This document shows positions 26,399-36,863 of a stretch of DNA of 64,000 nucleotides, piece after piece. How positions within the stretch are numbered: position 1 is the first letter of the stretch; each line of letters begins with the position of its first letter. The notes beneath the pieces are model-generated. The model made no database searches and had not been told where the DNA came from. It was given only the letters and a program-made list of their open reading frames with translations. Source of the DNA: Giesbergeria anulus (lineage in GTDB: Bacteria > Pseudomonadota > Gammaproteobacteria > Burkholderiales > Burkholderiaceae_C); contig NZ_FOGD01000010.1 in the NCBI RefSeq assembly GCF_900111115.1, positions 1 to 64,000 of the forward strand, given 5' to 3'. Both the position numbers and the translations under genes were made by a program.

Positions 26399-27520
26399 TT
26401 AGGCTTTGGCCAGTGTGGGGTAGTCCAGATAGCCCGCAGCGCCGCCACCATAAAAGGTGCTGCTGTCCCAAGGGTTGAGCGGCGCATCTTGTTGCAAGCG
26501 CTTGACCAGATCGGGGTTAGAGATAAAGGGTTTGCCAAAGGCCACCAAATCGGCATGGCCGCTGCGCACCACATCTTGCGCCAGTGCGTTGGTATAGCCG
26601 TTGTTGAGCATCCAAGCGCCCTTGCCACCGGCGTTGCGGTAGGCGGCCTTGAGGGCGGCATAGTCAAATGGTTGCCCGGGCAGTTCACGCGGGCCGCCGG
26701 TGGCACCCTCCACCACATGGATATAGGCCAAGCCCAGCGGGGCCAGATGCTGCACCACGTATTCAAACAGCGCTTGGGGGTCGGCGTCGCTGATGCCATT
26801 GGCGGGCGTGACTGGCGAGAGGCGAATGCCTACCTTGCTGCCACCAATGGCCTCCGCCACCGTGCGGGTTACTTCTAACAGCAGACGGGCGCGGTTTTTG
26901 ATGCTGCCGCCGTAGTCGTCCTTGCGCTGGTTAGCTCCGGTTTTGAGAAACTGCTCTAGCAAATAACCATTAGCGGCATGGATTTCAACGCCATCAAAGC
27001 CAGCGCTGTCTACGGCGTTGCGCGCTGCGCTTTGGTAATCGTGAACAATGCCGGGCAGTTCGGACACATCCAGCGCGCGGGGCGTGGAGGTGGGTACAAA
27101 ACGGCCTTGGCCGGTGGCCGCATCGATAATAAAAGTTTTGCTTTGCGCTGCAATGGCCGAGGGGGCCACGGGCGGCTGGTTGCCCGGTTGCAGCGAGGTA
27201 TGCGAGATGCGGCCCACATGCCACAACTGCACCACCACCTTGCCGCCACCATCGTGGATGGCGCTGGTAACCTTTTTCCAGCCATCCAATTGCTCGGTGC
27301 TGTACAGGCCGGGGACATCGGCATAGCCTTGGGCCTGCGGGCTGATGGCCGTGGCCTCAGTGATGATGAGGCCCGCGCTGGCACGTTGACCATAGTATTG
27401 CGCCATCATGGCGGTGGGCACGGCACCCGGTGCCCGGTTGCGTGTAATGGGGGCCATCACGATGCGGTTGGCCAGACTCATGTCACCGACATGGGTGGGA
27501 GAAAACAAGGTAGTGGGCAT
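26399..27520 (-). CDS. nemA: Alkene reductase / old yellow enzyme (NemA-like)
   Basis: A 373-aa FMN-dependent ene-reductase. It starts MPTTLFSPTHVGDMSLANRI, with NRIVMAPITRNRA, the active-site segment GFDGVEIHAANGYLLEQFLK and the C-terminal GHADLVAFGKPFISNPDL, all typical of NADPH-dependent N-ethylmaleimide/GTN reductases. The upstream ATG at 27559 is less likely because AAAGG precedes the chosen start. It is divergent from tauA. Confidence 0.9.
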   Translation of the reverse strand: MPTTLFSPTHVGDMSLANRIVMAPITRNRAPGAVPTAMMAQYYGQRASAGLIITEATAISPQAQGYADVPGLYSTEQLDGWKKVTSAIHDGGGKVVVQLWHVGRISHTSLQPGNQPPVAPSAIAAQSKTFIIDAATGQGRFVPTSTPRALDVSELPGIVHDYQSAARNAVDSAGFDGVEIHAANGYLLEQFLKTGANQRKDDYGGSIKNRARLLLEVTRTVAEAIGGSKVGIRLSPVTPANGISDADPQALFEYVVQHLAPLGLAYIHVVEGATGGPRELPGQPFDYAALKAAYRNAGGKGAWMLNNGYTNALAQDVVRSGHADLVAFGKPFISNPDLVKRLQQDAPLNPWDSSTFYGGGAAGYLDYPTLAKA

Positions 27521-27750
27521 CGAAAAACCTTTCAGGGGTGTGACAGGTGGAAAAACCATAGCGTAACGCCGTGGTGCAAAACTTGGTGTGAAGAACTAGG
27601 TTGGCATTACTTCATCATTTTTTGCATATGCAAACGCAAAAGCGTTCCAAGACGCTATGCCTGCTCCTGCCTAGAATTTTTCCTCATACTAGGTGCGCCA
27701 AAATTGCTGCACCCGGTCTTTTCCGCTGGATTTAGACAGGACATTTTTCG

Positions 27751-28764
27751 ATGGCAACACGTAGAACAAGCATTCAGGCTGTGGGCTTGGCTCTGGGCAC
27801 GCTGCTGGGCTTTGGCGCTCTGGCACAAACCCGTGAGGTGGTGATCGGCTACCAAGACATGGTGGTGCCTTGGCGCTACGCGCAAGAAACCCGCGAGGTC
27901 GAAAAGCGCACCGGCTACAAGGTGACTTACCGTAAGCTCGGTAGTGGTGCTGAGGTGGTACGTGCGCTGGCCTCGGGGGCCATTCACATTGGTGAGGCTG
28001 GCTCATCGCCATTTGCTTCTGCGCTGTCGCAGGGCGTACCTATTGAGGTTTTCTGGATTCTGGACAACATCAACGATGCCGAAGCCTTGGTAGCGCGCAA
28101 CGGTGCGGGCATCACTCAACTGGCCGACCTCAAGGGCAAAAAAATTGGCCTGCCGTTTGTGTCTACTACACATTTTCATGCGCTAGTGGCCTTGCAAGAC
28201 GCGGGTGTCGATCCTAAAAACGTGCAGGTTTTAAACTTGCGGCCACCCGAAATTCTGGCCGCTTGGGAGCGTGGCGACATTGATGCCACCTTTGTCTGGG
28301 ACCCAGTGCTAGCCAAGGTTAAAAATAATGGCAAGGTGATTGTGACTTCGGGTCAGATTGCAGCTAAGACGGGCAAGGCTACGTTTGATGCTTTGGCCGT
28401 CACTAAAGCCTTTAGCAAAGAGCATGACACCTTCCTCACCCAGTTTGTGCAGGTGCTGGCTGATGCAGACAAGGCCTACACCAGCAACAAGGCAGCGTGG
28501 AGTGCTGATTCGGCCCAAGTCAAGGCACTAGCCAAATGGAGTGGCGCAGAGGCCCCCACCGTGCCCGCCAGCCTAGCGCTCTATGCCTTTGTGCCCCCGG
28601 CAGAGCAAGCGTCGCCGCAGTGGCTTGGTGGCGGCAAGGATTCGGTGGTGGTGCGTTCGCTGGCGGCTACAGCCGCGTTCCTGAAAGAGCAAGGCACGAT
28701 CCAGAACGTGCTGCCCGATTACTCGGTGGGCGTAAATCCAGCATGGGTGCGGCGTGCCAAGTGA
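27751..28764 (+). CDS. tauA: Taurine ABC transporter substrate-binding protein
   Basis: A 337-aa periplasmic binding protein with a signal peptide ending FGALAQ. It has the TauA-type segments [37 protein letters not shown] and [19 protein letters not shown]. It is followed by tauB (11-nt overlap) and tauC. The expected ligand is taurine or another aliphatic sulfonate. No tauD (taurine dioxygenase) follows, so the fate of the sulfonate is not encoded next to it. Confidence 0.92.
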   Translation: MATRRTSIQAVGLALGTLLGFGALAQTREVVIGYQDMVVPWRYAQETREVEKRTGYKVTYRKLGSGAEVVRALASGAIHIGEAGSSPFASALSQGVPIEVFWILDNINDAEALVARNGAGITQLADLKGKKIGLPFVSTTHFHALVALQDAGVDPKNVQVLNLRPPEILAAWERGDIDATFVWDPVLAKVKNNGKVIVTSGQIAAKTGKATFDALAVTKAFSKEHDTFLTQFVQVLADADKAYTSNKAAWSADSAQVKALAKWSGAEAPTVPASLALYAFVPPAEQASPQWLGGGKDSVVVRSLAATAAFLKEQGTIQNVLPDYSVGVNPAWVRRAK

Positions 28765-29590
28765 GGGGCATGCAGTAGCACGCGGGCTACAGATACACGG
28801 CCTGAACGTGCGGTATGCCGACGCACGGCATTCCTCGTCCGTGCTGGCGTTGCACAACGTGGATTTGGACATTGCTTCAGGCGAGCTGGTGGTGGCGCTG
28901 GGAGCCTCAGGCTGTGGCAAAACCACGTTGCTCAACTGCATTGCCGGCTTTACAGAGGCATCGTCTGGCCGCATCACGTTGGACGGTCGTGATGTGACCG
29001 GGCCGGGGGCAGAGCGCGGCGTAGTGTTCCAGAAGCATGCGCTCATGCCTTGGCTGAATGTGGTTGACAACGTAGCGCTGGGCTTGCGCCTGCGCGGTGT
29101 GCCACGCGACACCCGCCGCCGCTTGGCCGCCCAGAAGCTGGCCTTGGTGGGCCTAGAAGCTTTTGCGCAGGCCCCCGTGTGGCAATTGTCGGGTGGCATG
29201 CAGCAACGCGTGGGCATTGCGCGGGCTTTAGCCAGCGACCCCGACGTGCTGCTCATGGATGAGCCGTTGGGCGCGCTTGACGCATTCACGCGTGAATCTT
29301 TGCAGGAGCTGGTGTTGCAGTTATGGCAGCGCACAGGCAAAACCATTTTCTTTATCACCCACGACGTGGAGGAGGCACTGTTTCTTGCCTCGCGCCTGAT
29401 TGTGATGACACCACGCCCTGGCCGCATTGCCCAGCAGCATGGGCTGGCGTTCAATCGCGAGTACCTAGGTGGCCGGGCGGCCCGTGCAGTCAAGTCAGAT
29501 GCGCAGTTTATCGCTTGGCGTGAACGGGTGCTGGACTGGATTGCCCCCGGCGTGGCCAACGATGCCGATGTGGGGCTTGTCCATGCCTGA
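28754..29590 (+). CDS. tauB: Taurine ABC transporter ATP-binding protein
   Basis: A 278-aa ABC ATPase. Walker A is GASGCGKTT, the Q-loop region is [14 protein letters not shown], the signature is [15 protein letters not shown], Walker B is [12 protein letters not shown] and the H-loop [11 protein letters not shown]. It overlaps tauA by 11 nt and tauC by 8 nt, which indicates translational coupling. It belongs to the nitrate/sulfonate/taurine importer family. Confidence 0.94.
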   Translation: MPSEGHAVARGLQIHGLNVRYADARHSSSVLALHNVDLDIASGELVVALGASGCGKTTLLNCIAGFTEASSGRITLDGRDVTGPGAERGVVFQKHALMPWLNVVDNVALGLRLRGVPRDTRRRLAAQKLALVGLEAFAQAPVWQLSGGMQQRVGIARALASDPDVLLMDEPLGALDAFTRESLQELVLQLWQRTGKTIFFITHDVEEALFLASRLIVMTPRPGRIAQQHGLAFNREYLGGRAARAVKSDAQFIAWRERVLDWIAPGVANDADVGLVHA

Positions 29591-30470
29591 CACCATCAGT
29601 CATGCTCTATTGGCCCAGCCGGGCATGGGCAGCGATGCACCAGCAGTCAGCGTGCCCAATGCACCACCTGTGCTGCGCGCTGTAGAGCCCTTTCGTTTGC
29701 CGGGCAGTGCACCCAGCCGGGCCATCAGTGCAGGCTGCGTTACGACCCTCGTGCTGCTGTGGTGGCTGGCTACATGCCAAGGCTGGGTTGCACCCCTGTT
29801 CTTGCCTGCACCAGACGCTGTGCTGCGCGCATTGAGCGATGGTTGGCAGGGCAACATTCAGGGGGGTGAACCCCTGTGGGTTCACCTACAGTGGAGTGCC
29901 ATGCGTGTGTTTGGCGCATTTGCGCTGGCGGTAGTAACGGCGGTGCCAGTGGGCATTGCTATGGGCGTCAGCCATGTGGCACGTGGCCTGTGTGATCCGC
30001 CTATCGAGTTCTATCGCCCGTTACCACCACTGGCCTATCTGCCACTGATCGTGATCTGGTTTGGCATTGATGAGACAGCCAAAATTTTGCTGATCTACCT
30101 GGCCTGTTTTGCTCCTATGGCACTGGCAGCGAAGGCGGGGGTGCGCAGTGCCAGCGTGGAACAGATCAATGCTGCCTTGTCCCTGGGCGCGACGCGCTGG
30201 CAACTGGTGTGGCATGTGATCGTGCCCGCCGCGTTGCCCGAGATCATGGTTGGGCTGCGCATAGCCATCGGTTTTGGCTGGACTACGCTGGTAGCTGCTG
30301 AGATGGTCGCAGCCACGGTGGGGCTGGGGCAGATGGTGCTCAATGCCTCTAACTTTTTGCGCACCGACGTGGTGGTAATGGGCATCTTGGTCATCGGCCT
30401 GATGGCTTGGGGGTTTGACTGGTGGATGCGCTGGCTGGAACAGCGCTTTGTGCCTTGGAAAGGCCGGTAG
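29583..30470 (+). CDS. tauC: Taurine ABC transporter permease
   Basis: A 296-aa... membrane permease (about 295 aa) with six predicted transmembrane helices. The EAA cytoplasmic loop is recognisable in [18 protein letters not shown] followed by [13 protein letters not shown]. The start [10 protein letters not shown] at 29583 overlaps the end of tauB by 8 nt and is preferred to an upstream in-frame Met at 29469. It completes tauABC. Confidence 0.93.
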   Translation: MPDTISHALLAQPGMGSDAPAVSVPNAPPVLRAVEPFRLPGSAPSRAISAGCVTTLVLLWWLATCQGWVAPLFLPAPDAVLRALSDGWQGNIQGGEPLWVHLQWSAMRVFGAFALAVVTAVPVGIAMGVSHVARGLCDPPIEFYRPLPPLAYLPLIVIWFGIDETAKILLIYLACFAPMALAAKAGVRSASVEQINAALSLGATRWQLVWHVIVPAALPEIMVGLRIAIGFGWTTLVAAEMVAATVGLGQMVLNASNFLRTDVVVMGILVIGLMAWGFDWWMRWLEQRFVPWKGR

Positions 30471-30516
30471 GCCGCCGCAGTGCACACAAGACGGCCCACG
30501 CCAAGCGCAGTGCTTG

Positions 30517-31122
30517 TTAATTCAGCAAACCTTCGGCACGCAGGGCAGCTTGCACACCGGGGCGAGCTTCCATGCGCTGCTTGAAAGCGGCAAGGTGGGC
30601 CATCGCACTGGTATCTACACCCACCAACCGGCCCCAGCGGCTGGTGGTGTAGAGGTAGGCATCAGCCACGCTGAACGCGCCCAGCAGATAGTCTTTGTCT
30701 GCCAGTTGCTCATTGATCCAAGCAAAGCGCGACAGCAAGCGCTCACGCACCACGGGTTTGTAATCTTCGGGGGTGGTAGGAGCAAACAGCGGGCTGTGGC
30801 CCTTGTGGATTTCAGTGCTGATGAAGTTGAGCCACTCTTGCAGGCGGTAGCGCTCTAGCGTGCCATTGGCGGGAGCGAGGTTTTTGTCTGGCACCTGATC
30901 GGCAATATATTGCACGATGGCCGGGCCTTCGCGCAGGCGTTCGCCGTTGTCTAGTTCTAGCACGGGCACATACCCCAGCGGGTTGATGGTGTAGAAATCG
31001 GTGCCATCGGGCAACAGGTGCGTTTTGGTGCTAGCCACAATCGCTTCAAACGGCAGGCCCGCTTCGTGCAACGCGATATGGGGCGAGAGGGAGCAGACAC
31101 CGGGCGAGTAATACAGCTTCAT
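30517..31122 (-). CDS. Glutathione S-transferase
   Basis: A 201-aa beta-class-like GST, close in pattern to GstA: MKLYYSPGVCSLSPHIALHE with Cys10 in the catalytic position, VPVLELDNGERLREGPAIVQ in the glutathione site, and SVADAYLYTTSRW in the C-terminal domain. It conjugates glutathione to electrophiles in the cytoplasm. It is convergent with tauC, and probably monocistronic. Confidence 0.93.
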   Translation of the reverse strand: MKLYYSPGVCSLSPHIALHEAGLPFEAIVASTKTHLLPDGTDFYTINPLGYVPVLELDNGERLREGPAIVQYIADQVPDKNLAPANGTLERYRLQEWLNFISTEIHKGHSPLFAPTTPEDYKPVVRERLLSRFAWINEQLADKDYLLGAFSVADAYLYTTSRWGRLVGVDTSAMAHLAAFKQRMEARPGVQAALRAEGLLN

Positions 31123-31219
31123 GGGAAAAAAGTCTCCAAGGGTTGAAACAACACATTCAGGGTGCCATGCTATGCGTTGCCGCCCGGCAGCGTTGGCTGC
31201 GGGCTACAAAAGGCATGGA

Positions 31220-32833
31220 TCACTCAGGCTTTTCTGCGCCGGGGGCTTGCTCGGTAGCCAGCTTCTGCGGCTTGTCTTTGCCCTTTTTACCCTTGTGGGG
31301 TTTGCTGGGTTTTTCGGGTTTTTCGGGGCGAATGGCTGTTTGCCTAGAGGGCGGTGCTTGCAACTCAGCTTCTAGGCGCTCGCACAGGGTGCGCAAAATT
31401 TTGATACGGGCATATCTTTTGTCATTGGCCTCGATCAGTGTCCAAGGAGCGGTGCCGGTGCTAGTGCGCTCCACCATATCGCACACTGCTTGCTGGTAGG
31501 CATTCCATTTTTCGCGGTTGCGCCAGTCTTCATCGGTAATTTTGAAGCGCTTGAAGGCGATTTTTTCGCGCTCTTTAAAGCGGCGCAATTGCTCATCTTG
31601 GCTGATCTGCAACCAAAACTTGATAACGATGGTGCCCGCATCAGCCAGCTCGTGTTCAAAGTCGTTGATCTCGGTGTAAGCGCGCAGCCAGTCGTGTTCT
31701 TTGCAAAAACCCTCTACGCGCTCGACCAGTACGCGGCCATACCAAGTGCGGTCAAACAGCGTGATATGGCCGTGGCGCGGCAGGTGACGCCAAAAGCGCC
31801 ACAGGTGTGGCTGGGCACGTTCTTCTTCGGTGGGAGCAGCAATGGGCACCACTTGGTACAAGCGCGCATCGAGTGCAGCGCAAACGCGCCGGATGGCACC
31901 GCCCTTGCCTGCGGCATCGGAGCCTTCAAAGGCGCAGACCACGGCCCGGTTGCGGAACGCTGGGCTGCGCGAGAGTTCGGCCAGTCGGCCTTGCCAGTGC
32001 GCCAGCTCGTTTTCGTAGTGGTCTTGGGTTAAGGACAGTTGTTGGTTGAGTACCGACAGCACATTGCGGCCATCAATGTCGGTGCGTACCAGCGGTGCCA
32101 CAGTGGAACCTAGGAGGTTGGGGTTGTCTAGGCGCGCGCGCATGGCACTGAGCACGGTTTGGCCCACGGTCAGGGAGCGGTAGCAGTCATCACTGCCATC
32201 GACCACCACCCAAGGTGCCCAAGGCGTGTTGGTCATGCGCAAAAAATGCCCAGCCACTTTTTGCAATTTGTCGTGGGTTTTGAGGCGATCCCAGTTCCAT
32301 TTGGTCACGCGCCATGCGGTGTGTGGGTCGCTCTCTAGGTCTTTGAGGCGCTTTTTTTGTGCGTCGCGCGTCAGGTGGAACCAAAATTTGAGCACCAGCG
32401 CCCCCTCGTTGACCAGCATGGCCTCAAAGCGGTTGATCTGGTCGGCGTGGGCATCGACCTCTTGCAAGGTGATGTTGCCCAAAATGCGCTCGCGGATGGT
32501 GTCTGAATACCAAGAACCAGCAAAGATGCCCACGCGCCCCTTGGGCGGCAGAGCGCGCCAGTAGCGCCACATGGGGGGGCGTTCGCGCTCTTCTTCGCTG
32601 GGGAGAGAAAACGCCAAGGTGGACAAAAAGCGTGGGTCCATCCACTCGTACAACAGGTTGATGGTCTCACTCTTTCCAGCACCGTCTTGGCCGCTGATGA
32701 GCAGCACCACCGGCATTTTTTTGCCCTCGTACAGATCGACTTGGGCCTCTAGCAGTGCTGCTCTTAGGGCCGGGACGGCAGCTTTGCAGACCGATTTTTT
32801 GATCTTGTGGGCAATCTCTGCGGATTCAAACAT
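31220..32833 (-). CDS. pap: Polyphosphate:AMP phosphotransferase (two-domain PPK2)
   Basis: A 537-aa class II PPK2 with two fused domains. The Walker A motifs are SGQDGAGKSE (N-terminal) and FEGSDAAGKGG (C-terminal), with lid motifs NRFEAM and IVIKFWLQISQDEQLRRF. Two-domain PPK2 enzymes phosphorylate AMP to ADP with polyphosphate. The Lys-rich tail (KPEKPSKPHKGKKGKDK) is unusual. The GST gene is downstream and a chemoreceptor gene upstream, both on the same strand. Confidence 0.92.
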   Translation of the reverse strand: MFESAEIAHKIKKSVCKAAVPALRAALLEAQVDLYEGKKMPVVLLISGQDGAGKSETINLLYEWMDPRFLSTLAFSLPSEEERERPPMWRYWRALPPKGRVGIFAGSWYSDTIRERILGNITLQEVDAHADQINRFEAMLVNEGALVLKFWFHLTRDAQKKRLKDLESDPHTAWRVTKWNWDRLKTHDKLQKVAGHFLRMTNTPWAPWVVVDGSDDCYRSLTVGQTVLSAMRARLDNPNLLGSTVAPLVRTDIDGRNVLSVLNQQLSLTQDHYENELAHWQGRLAELSRSPAFRNRAVVCAFEGSDAAGKGGAIRRVCAALDARLYQVVPIAAPTEEERAQPHLWRFWRHLPRHGHITLFDRTWYGRVLVERVEGFCKEHDWLRAYTEINDFEHELADAGTIVIKFWLQISQDEQLRRFKEREKIAFKRFKITDEDWRNREKWNAYQQAVCDMVERTSTGTAPWTLIEANDKRYARIKILRTLCERLEAELQAPPSRQTAIRPEKPEKPSKPHKGKKGKDKPQKLATEQAPGAEKPE

Positions 32834-32905
32834 GGCTGACCTCCTGCATGGGAAGCAACCAATATAGCCTTTGATGGGTGGTTTGGGCAGAGGATTAGGG
32901 CCACT

Positions 32906-34468
32906 TTAGCCATCATTGCGCAGCCGAAACACACTGACAGCTTGCACCAAGCACTGCGCCTGCTGCTCTAGTGACTGGGCGGCAGCGGCGGCTTGCTCGA
33001 CCAGCGCCGCGTTGGACTGCGTGACCTGATCCATTTGTGACATGGCTTGGTTGATTTGGTCGATACCGACGCTTTGGTCTTGGCTGGCGTGGGTAATGTC
33101 GCCCATGATGTCGGTCACCCGGCGCACATTCACAACGATTTCATCCATCGTGGCACCGGCGCGCTCAACATGGACACAACCCTCACTGACATTGCTCACC
33201 GAGGTGTCAATCAGTGCTTTGATCTCCTTGGCGGCACTGGCCGCTCGCCCAGCCAAGCTGCGCACTTCGGAGGCCACCACGGCAAAGCCCCGGCCTTGCT
33301 CACCAGCACGGGCCGCCTCTACTGCTGCATTGAGCGCCAAGATATTGGTTTGAAACGCAATGCCATCAATCACGCTGATGATGTCGGCAATTTTGCGCGA
33401 TGACACATTGATAGCCTCCATTGTGTGCACCATCTGTGCCACCACCGCGCCGCCCTTCACGGCCACTTGCGAGGCAGCATCGGCAATTTGGTTGGCCGTT
33501 TTGCTGTGCTCAAAGTTTTGGCGCACGGTGCTGGTCAGCTCGTGCATGGAGGCCACGGTTTGCTCTAGCGCGCTGGCCTCTTCTTCGGTGCGCGAAGATA
33601 GATCAATATTGCCTGCTGCAATTTGCCGCGTGGCACTGGCCATGCTTTCAGCCCCGCTGCGCACTTGGCTCACGATGCTGCTCAGGCCCTCGTCCATCTC
33701 GCGCAGGGCGCGCAGCAGATCAGTGGTTTCGTCGCGGCCCTTTATGTCGTTGATCGGGCTGCCCAAATTACCGGCAGCCACTTGCTGGGCAATTTGCACT
33801 GCCCGCTTGAGCGGGGCCACAATGGAGCGGGTAATCCACAGCGCCAGCACTGTGCCCAGCACCAGCCCCGCCAAAGCCTGGGCCATTAGCAGCCAGCGCG
33901 CCGTGCCAATCTCGCGCAGCACATAGTGGCCGGTGTCGTCCACGCGCTTTTGTTGCAGGCTATTGAGCGCATCGACAGGCCCTTGTAGGGCATCTAGCGC
34001 GGGTAGGGTCTCTTCTTGCAGCAATTGCCGGGCCTTGGCGTGGTCACCGGACTCTACCAACGTGCGCACGCGGCTAAACGATTGCACATAGTGCCCACGC
34101 ATCTCCCTCACTTGGGCCAACAGAGCTTTGCCCTCGGCACTATGCACCAGTTGCTCTAGTGTGGCTAAGGCTTTGTCGATGGCTAAGCGGTTGGCGGCAA
34201 TTTTTTCTTTACTTTGGGCGTGATGGGCATCGTCCATAAACAGCACCAGCGCCATCGTGTGGCGGGCGTTGGCGCGTGTCAGGGCTTCGATGGTGCTGGT
34301 GGCTTCGGCCTTCACCCAGTCTTCATCGACCAATTGGCTGTTGGCATCAGCCACCCGGCTCATTTGCAAAATGGCAATGGCAGCCATCAGCAGCATCATG
34401 CACATTAGCAGACCAAAGCCCAGCTTGAGGCGCAGGCCAATTTTGAGTTGTGACAGGCCCCAGTTCAT
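32906..34468 (-). CDS. Methyl-accepting chemotaxis protein
   Basis: A 520-aa receptor. TM1 is about residues 12-32, with a 4HB_MCP-type periplasmic domain, TM2 about 190-212, HAMP, and the signalling tip [20 protein letters not shown]. Its start overlaps the stop of the upstream adenosyltransferase gene by 4 nt (ATGA), so they are coupled. No C-terminal pentapeptide is present. The signalling part closely resembles the other chemoreceptor at 24233-25987. Confidence 0.93.
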   Translation of the reverse strand: MNWGLSQLKIGLRLKLGFGLLMCMMLLMAAIAILQMSRVADANSQLVDEDWVKAEATSTIEALTRANARHTMALVLFMDDAHHAQSKEKIAANRLAIDKALATLEQLVHSAEGKALLAQVREMRGHYVQSFSRVRTLVESGDHAKARQLLQEETLPALDALQGPVDALNSLQQKRVDDTGHYVLREIGTARWLLMAQALAGLVLGTVLALWITRSIVAPLKRAVQIAQQVAAGNLGSPINDIKGRDETTDLLRALREMDEGLSSIVSQVRSGAESMASATRQIAAGNIDLSSRTEEEASALEQTVASMHELTSTVRQNFEHSKTANQIADAASQVAVKGGAVVAQMVHTMEAINVSSRKIADIISVIDGIAFQTNILALNAAVEAARAGEQGRGFAVVASEVRSLAGRAASAAKEIKALIDTSVSNVSEGCVHVERAGATMDEIVVNVRRVTDIMGDITHASQDQSVGIDQINQAMSQMDQVTQSNAALVEQAAAAAQSLEQQAQCLVQAVSVFRLRNDG

Positions 34469-35037
34469 GCTGTGCTCTCTTGCTGTTGCGTCAACCGGAC
34501 GCTACGCCAGTACACATCGTCACCACCATCAACGCGGTTGAGCACGCGTGCCAGCACAAACATCAGATCAGACAGGCGGTTGAGGTATTGGCGCGGTGCA
34601 TCGTGCAAAGACTCCTCGTTGCCCAGTGCTACCACGGTGCGCTCGGCGCGGCGGGCCACGGTGCGGCAGACATGGGCTTGGCTGGCAGCACGGTTGCCAG
34701 CGGGCAAGATAAATTCCAGCAGACGCGGCAGCATCGCGTTGTAGTGGGCCAGTGCCTCATCGAGCTGCGCCAAGGCACTGGCCTGCAACAACTGGTAACC
34801 CGGAATGGACAGCTCCCCGCCCAAGTTGAACAACTGGTGCTGCACATCGCCCAGCAGATCGCGCACATCTTGTGGCACTGCCTCGCACAGGAGCAGACCA
34901 ATGTGGGCATTGAGCTCGTCCACCTCGCCCATGGCATGGATGCGCAGGCTATTTTTGGAGACGCGCTGGTTGTTGCCCAAACCTGTGGTGCCGTTGTCAC
35001 CGGTGCGGGTAGCGATTTCTGTTAAACGATTGCCCAT
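34465..35037 (-). CDS. Cob(I)alamin adenosyltransferase, PduO type
   Basis: A 190-aa PduO-type ATP:cob(I)alamin adenosyltransferase. N-terminal [19 protein letters not shown], then [17 protein letters not shown] and [20 protein letters not shown] followed by RRAER and [16 protein letters not shown] are the family signature. It makes adenosylcobalamin. The start MGNRLTEIA at 35037 is chosen over an upstream frame extension. It overlaps the chemoreceptor start by 4 nt. Confidence 0.94.
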   Translation of the reverse strand: MGNRLTEIATRTGDNGTTGLGNNQRVSKNSLRIHAMGEVDELNAHIGLLLCEAVPQDVRDLLGDVQHQLFNLGGELSIPGYQLLQASALAQLDEALAHYNAMLPRLLEFILPAGNRAASQAHVCRTVARRAERTVVALGNEESLHDAPRQYLNRLSDLMFVLARVLNRVDGGDDVYWRSVRLTQQQESTA

Positions 35038-35186
35038 AAATTTTGTCTCTCTGGTCTGTGGCGGCCGCACGGTGCGGATAGCCGATGTGCCATTGTCGGA
35101 CACAGCAGCCGAAAATTCGATGTCAGGGCCTTTGAGGCTTGCTACCGGCCCGGTGGTATTCTTCGCCGCCACCGCAGAGCCAGTTT

Positions 35187-36617
35187 ATGAACCGCCCAGC
35201 CACCCCGCTCCACGCCCCCCTCCCCGAACTGGCCCCCCGTGCCATACCTGCGGCCTTCATGCAGGCCCTGCAAGCCCGTTTTGGCAGTCAGTGCGCTACT
35301 GCCCAAATCGTGCGCGAGCAGCATGGCCGCGATGAATCGGCCTACGCCGCCATGCCCCCGCCCGATGCCGTGGTGTTTGCCGAAAGCACCCAAGACGTGA
35401 GCGATGCCCTGCAACTGGCCCACCAGCACGCCGTGCCGGTGATTGCCTTTGGTGCCGGTAGCTCACTAGAGGGGCACTTGCTGGCGGTGCAGGGCGGTAT
35501 CAGCTTGGATGTATCGCGCATGAACCAAGTGTTGTCGGTCAATGCCGATGACCTGACGGTGACGGTGCAAGCGGGCGTAACGCGCAAACAGCTTAATGAG
35601 GCGGTGAAATCCACCGGCCTGTTTTTTCCGATTGACCCTGGTGCCGACGCTACCTTGGGTGGCATGTGTGCCACCCGTGCCAGCGGCACCAACGCCGTGC
35701 GCTACGGCACCATGCGCGAGAACGTGCTGGCGCTGCAAGTGGTGATGGCCGATGGCAGCGTGGTTCGCACCGGCTCGCGGGCCAAAAAAAGCAGCGCAGG
35801 CTACGACCTGACGCGCCTGATGGTGGGCAGCGAAGGCACCTTGGGCATCATCACTGAAGTGACGGTCAAGCTCTATCCGCTGCCCGAGGCGGTATCGGCT
35901 GCCATTTGCTCGTTCCCCAGCATTGAGGCTGCAGTACGCACTGTGATCCAGACCATCCAATTGGGCGTGCCCATTGCCCGTGTCGAGCTGATTGATGCTA
36001 ACAGCGTGCGCATGGTCAACCGCTATGCCAAACTGGGCCTGCGCGAAGAGCCGCTGCTACTGATGGAGTTTCATGGCTCGCCCACAGGGGTGCAGGAGCA
36101 GGCACAGACGGTGCAAGACATCGCCCGCGAACTGGGCGGCAATGATTTTGAATGGGCCAGCACCCCCGAAGAGCGCACCCGGCTGTGGACGGCCCGGCAC
36201 AACGCCTTGTTTGCCGCCATTGCCAGCCGCCCCGGCTGCAAGGCTATATCGACCGATACCTGCGTGCCCATCAGCCGCTTGGCCGATTGCCTGCTGGACT
36301 CGGTGGCCGAGGCCGATGCCAGTGGCATCCCGTATTTTCTGGTGGGCCATGTGGGCGATGGCAATTTTCACTTTGGCTACCTGATTGACCCCGACAGCAC
36401 CGACGAGCGCGCACGGGCCGAGCAGCTCAACCAATCACTGGTGCAACGGGCCATTCAGATGCAAGGCACTTGCAGCGGCGAGCATGGCGTGGGCTTGCAC
36501 AAAATGGGCTTTTTGCTGGAAGAAGCGGGCGCGCCTGCGCTGGCCGTGATGCGCGCCATCAAGCAAGCGCTAGACCCGCACAATATCCTCAACCCCGGCA
36601 AGATTTTTAGCCTGTAG
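35187..36617 (+). CDS. FAD-linked D-lactate/glycolate dehydrogenase (GlcD/DLD family)
   Basis: A 476-aa FAD enzyme. The PCMH FAD domain has PVIAFGAGSSLEGHLLAVQG, GADATLGGMCATRASGTNAV and MVGSEGTLGIITEVTVKL. The C-terminal FAD-linked oxidase domain ends HVGDGNFHFGYLIDP, GTCSGEHGVGLHKM and DPHNILNPGKIF. It most resembles the single-subunit D-lactate dehydrogenases. The start MNRPATPLHA at 35187 is chosen over 35139. It is divergent from the adenosyltransferase. Confidence 0.88.
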   Translation: MNRPATPLHAPLPELAPRAIPAAFMQALQARFGSQCATAQIVREQHGRDESAYAAMPPPDAVVFAESTQDVSDALQLAHQHAVPVIAFGAGSSLEGHLLAVQGGISLDVSRMNQVLSVNADDLTVTVQAGVTRKQLNEAVKSTGLFFPIDPGADATLGGMCATRASGTNAVRYGTMRENVLALQVVMADGSVVRTGSRAKKSSAGYDLTRLMVGSEGTLGIITEVTVKLYPLPEAVSAAICSFPSIEAAVRTVIQTIQLGVPIARVELIDANSVRMVNRYAKLGLREEPLLLMEFHGSPTGVQEQAQTVQDIARELGGNDFEWASTPEERTRLWTARHNALFAAIASRPGCKAISTDTCVPISRLADCLLDSVAEADASGIPYFLVGHVGDGNFHFGYLIDPDSTDERARAEQLNQSLVQRAIQMQGTCSGEHGVGLHKMGFLLEEAGAPALAVMRAIKQALDPHNILNPGKIFSL

Positions 36618-36675
36618 CGCGCACCCTGGTGGCTGCTGCCCACACGGCCTACCATGAAGGTACCATGCGCGCAGC

Positions 36676-36765
36676 ATGAGAAAACCTAAAAAGCCGCTGC
36701 CTCATGAAAAGGGTCGGCTGCTGCGCCGTTTGCAACCAAGCTTTCGTCGCTGCCCAAGCAGATAA
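36676..36765 (+). CDS. Putative small basic peptide of island C (uncertain)
   Basis: A 29-codon ORF starts MRKPKKPLPHEKGRLLRR and ends CPSR. It aligns with a 34-codon ORF of island B that starts MRKLKSRHPMKRMRLLR. Nucleotides before the ATG (GCGCGCAGCATGAGAAAAC) are identical in B and C. In island A the ATG has lost its G. It also overlaps the terminator-like hairpin of the other strand, so conservation may reflect that RNA rather than a peptide. Confidence 0.3.
   Translation: MRKPKKPLPHEKGRLLRRLQPSFRRCPSR
36680..36718 (-). terminator. Terminator-like hairpin, island C copy
   Basis: On the minus strand GCCG (36715-36718) pairs with CGGC (36693-36696), with an inner CCT/AGG pairing, followed by a T-rich run. 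It is the third copy of the element seen at 10333-10371 and 56215-56253. No module genes follow it here. The D-lactate dehydrogenase gene ends 60 nt away on the other strand. Confidence 0.45.
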
Positions 36766-36800
36766 AAACACCTACGCTTTAGCAGTTTGGGCTGGCGTTT

Positions 36801-36863
36801 GCAAAATTCTAGGTTTGCCTCGATGGTGGGCTATTAATTTTTTCCTATGGGTGGAGTAGGGTG
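36801..36863 (+). repeat. Pc-like block, island C copy
   Basis: GGGCTATTAATTTTTTCC then TATGGGTGGAGTAGGGTG aligns with the promoter blocks 11420-11482 (+) and 55845-55907 (-). A -10-like TAGGGT is at 36857-36862. No attI-like GTCTAATC...GTTA follows, so only this half of the platform is kept. Confidence 0.5.

Noticed and set aside
26978-27844. 288-codon ORF on the plus strand opposite nemA and into tauA
   Set aside because: It overlaps two well-supported genes in other frames and shows no domain.
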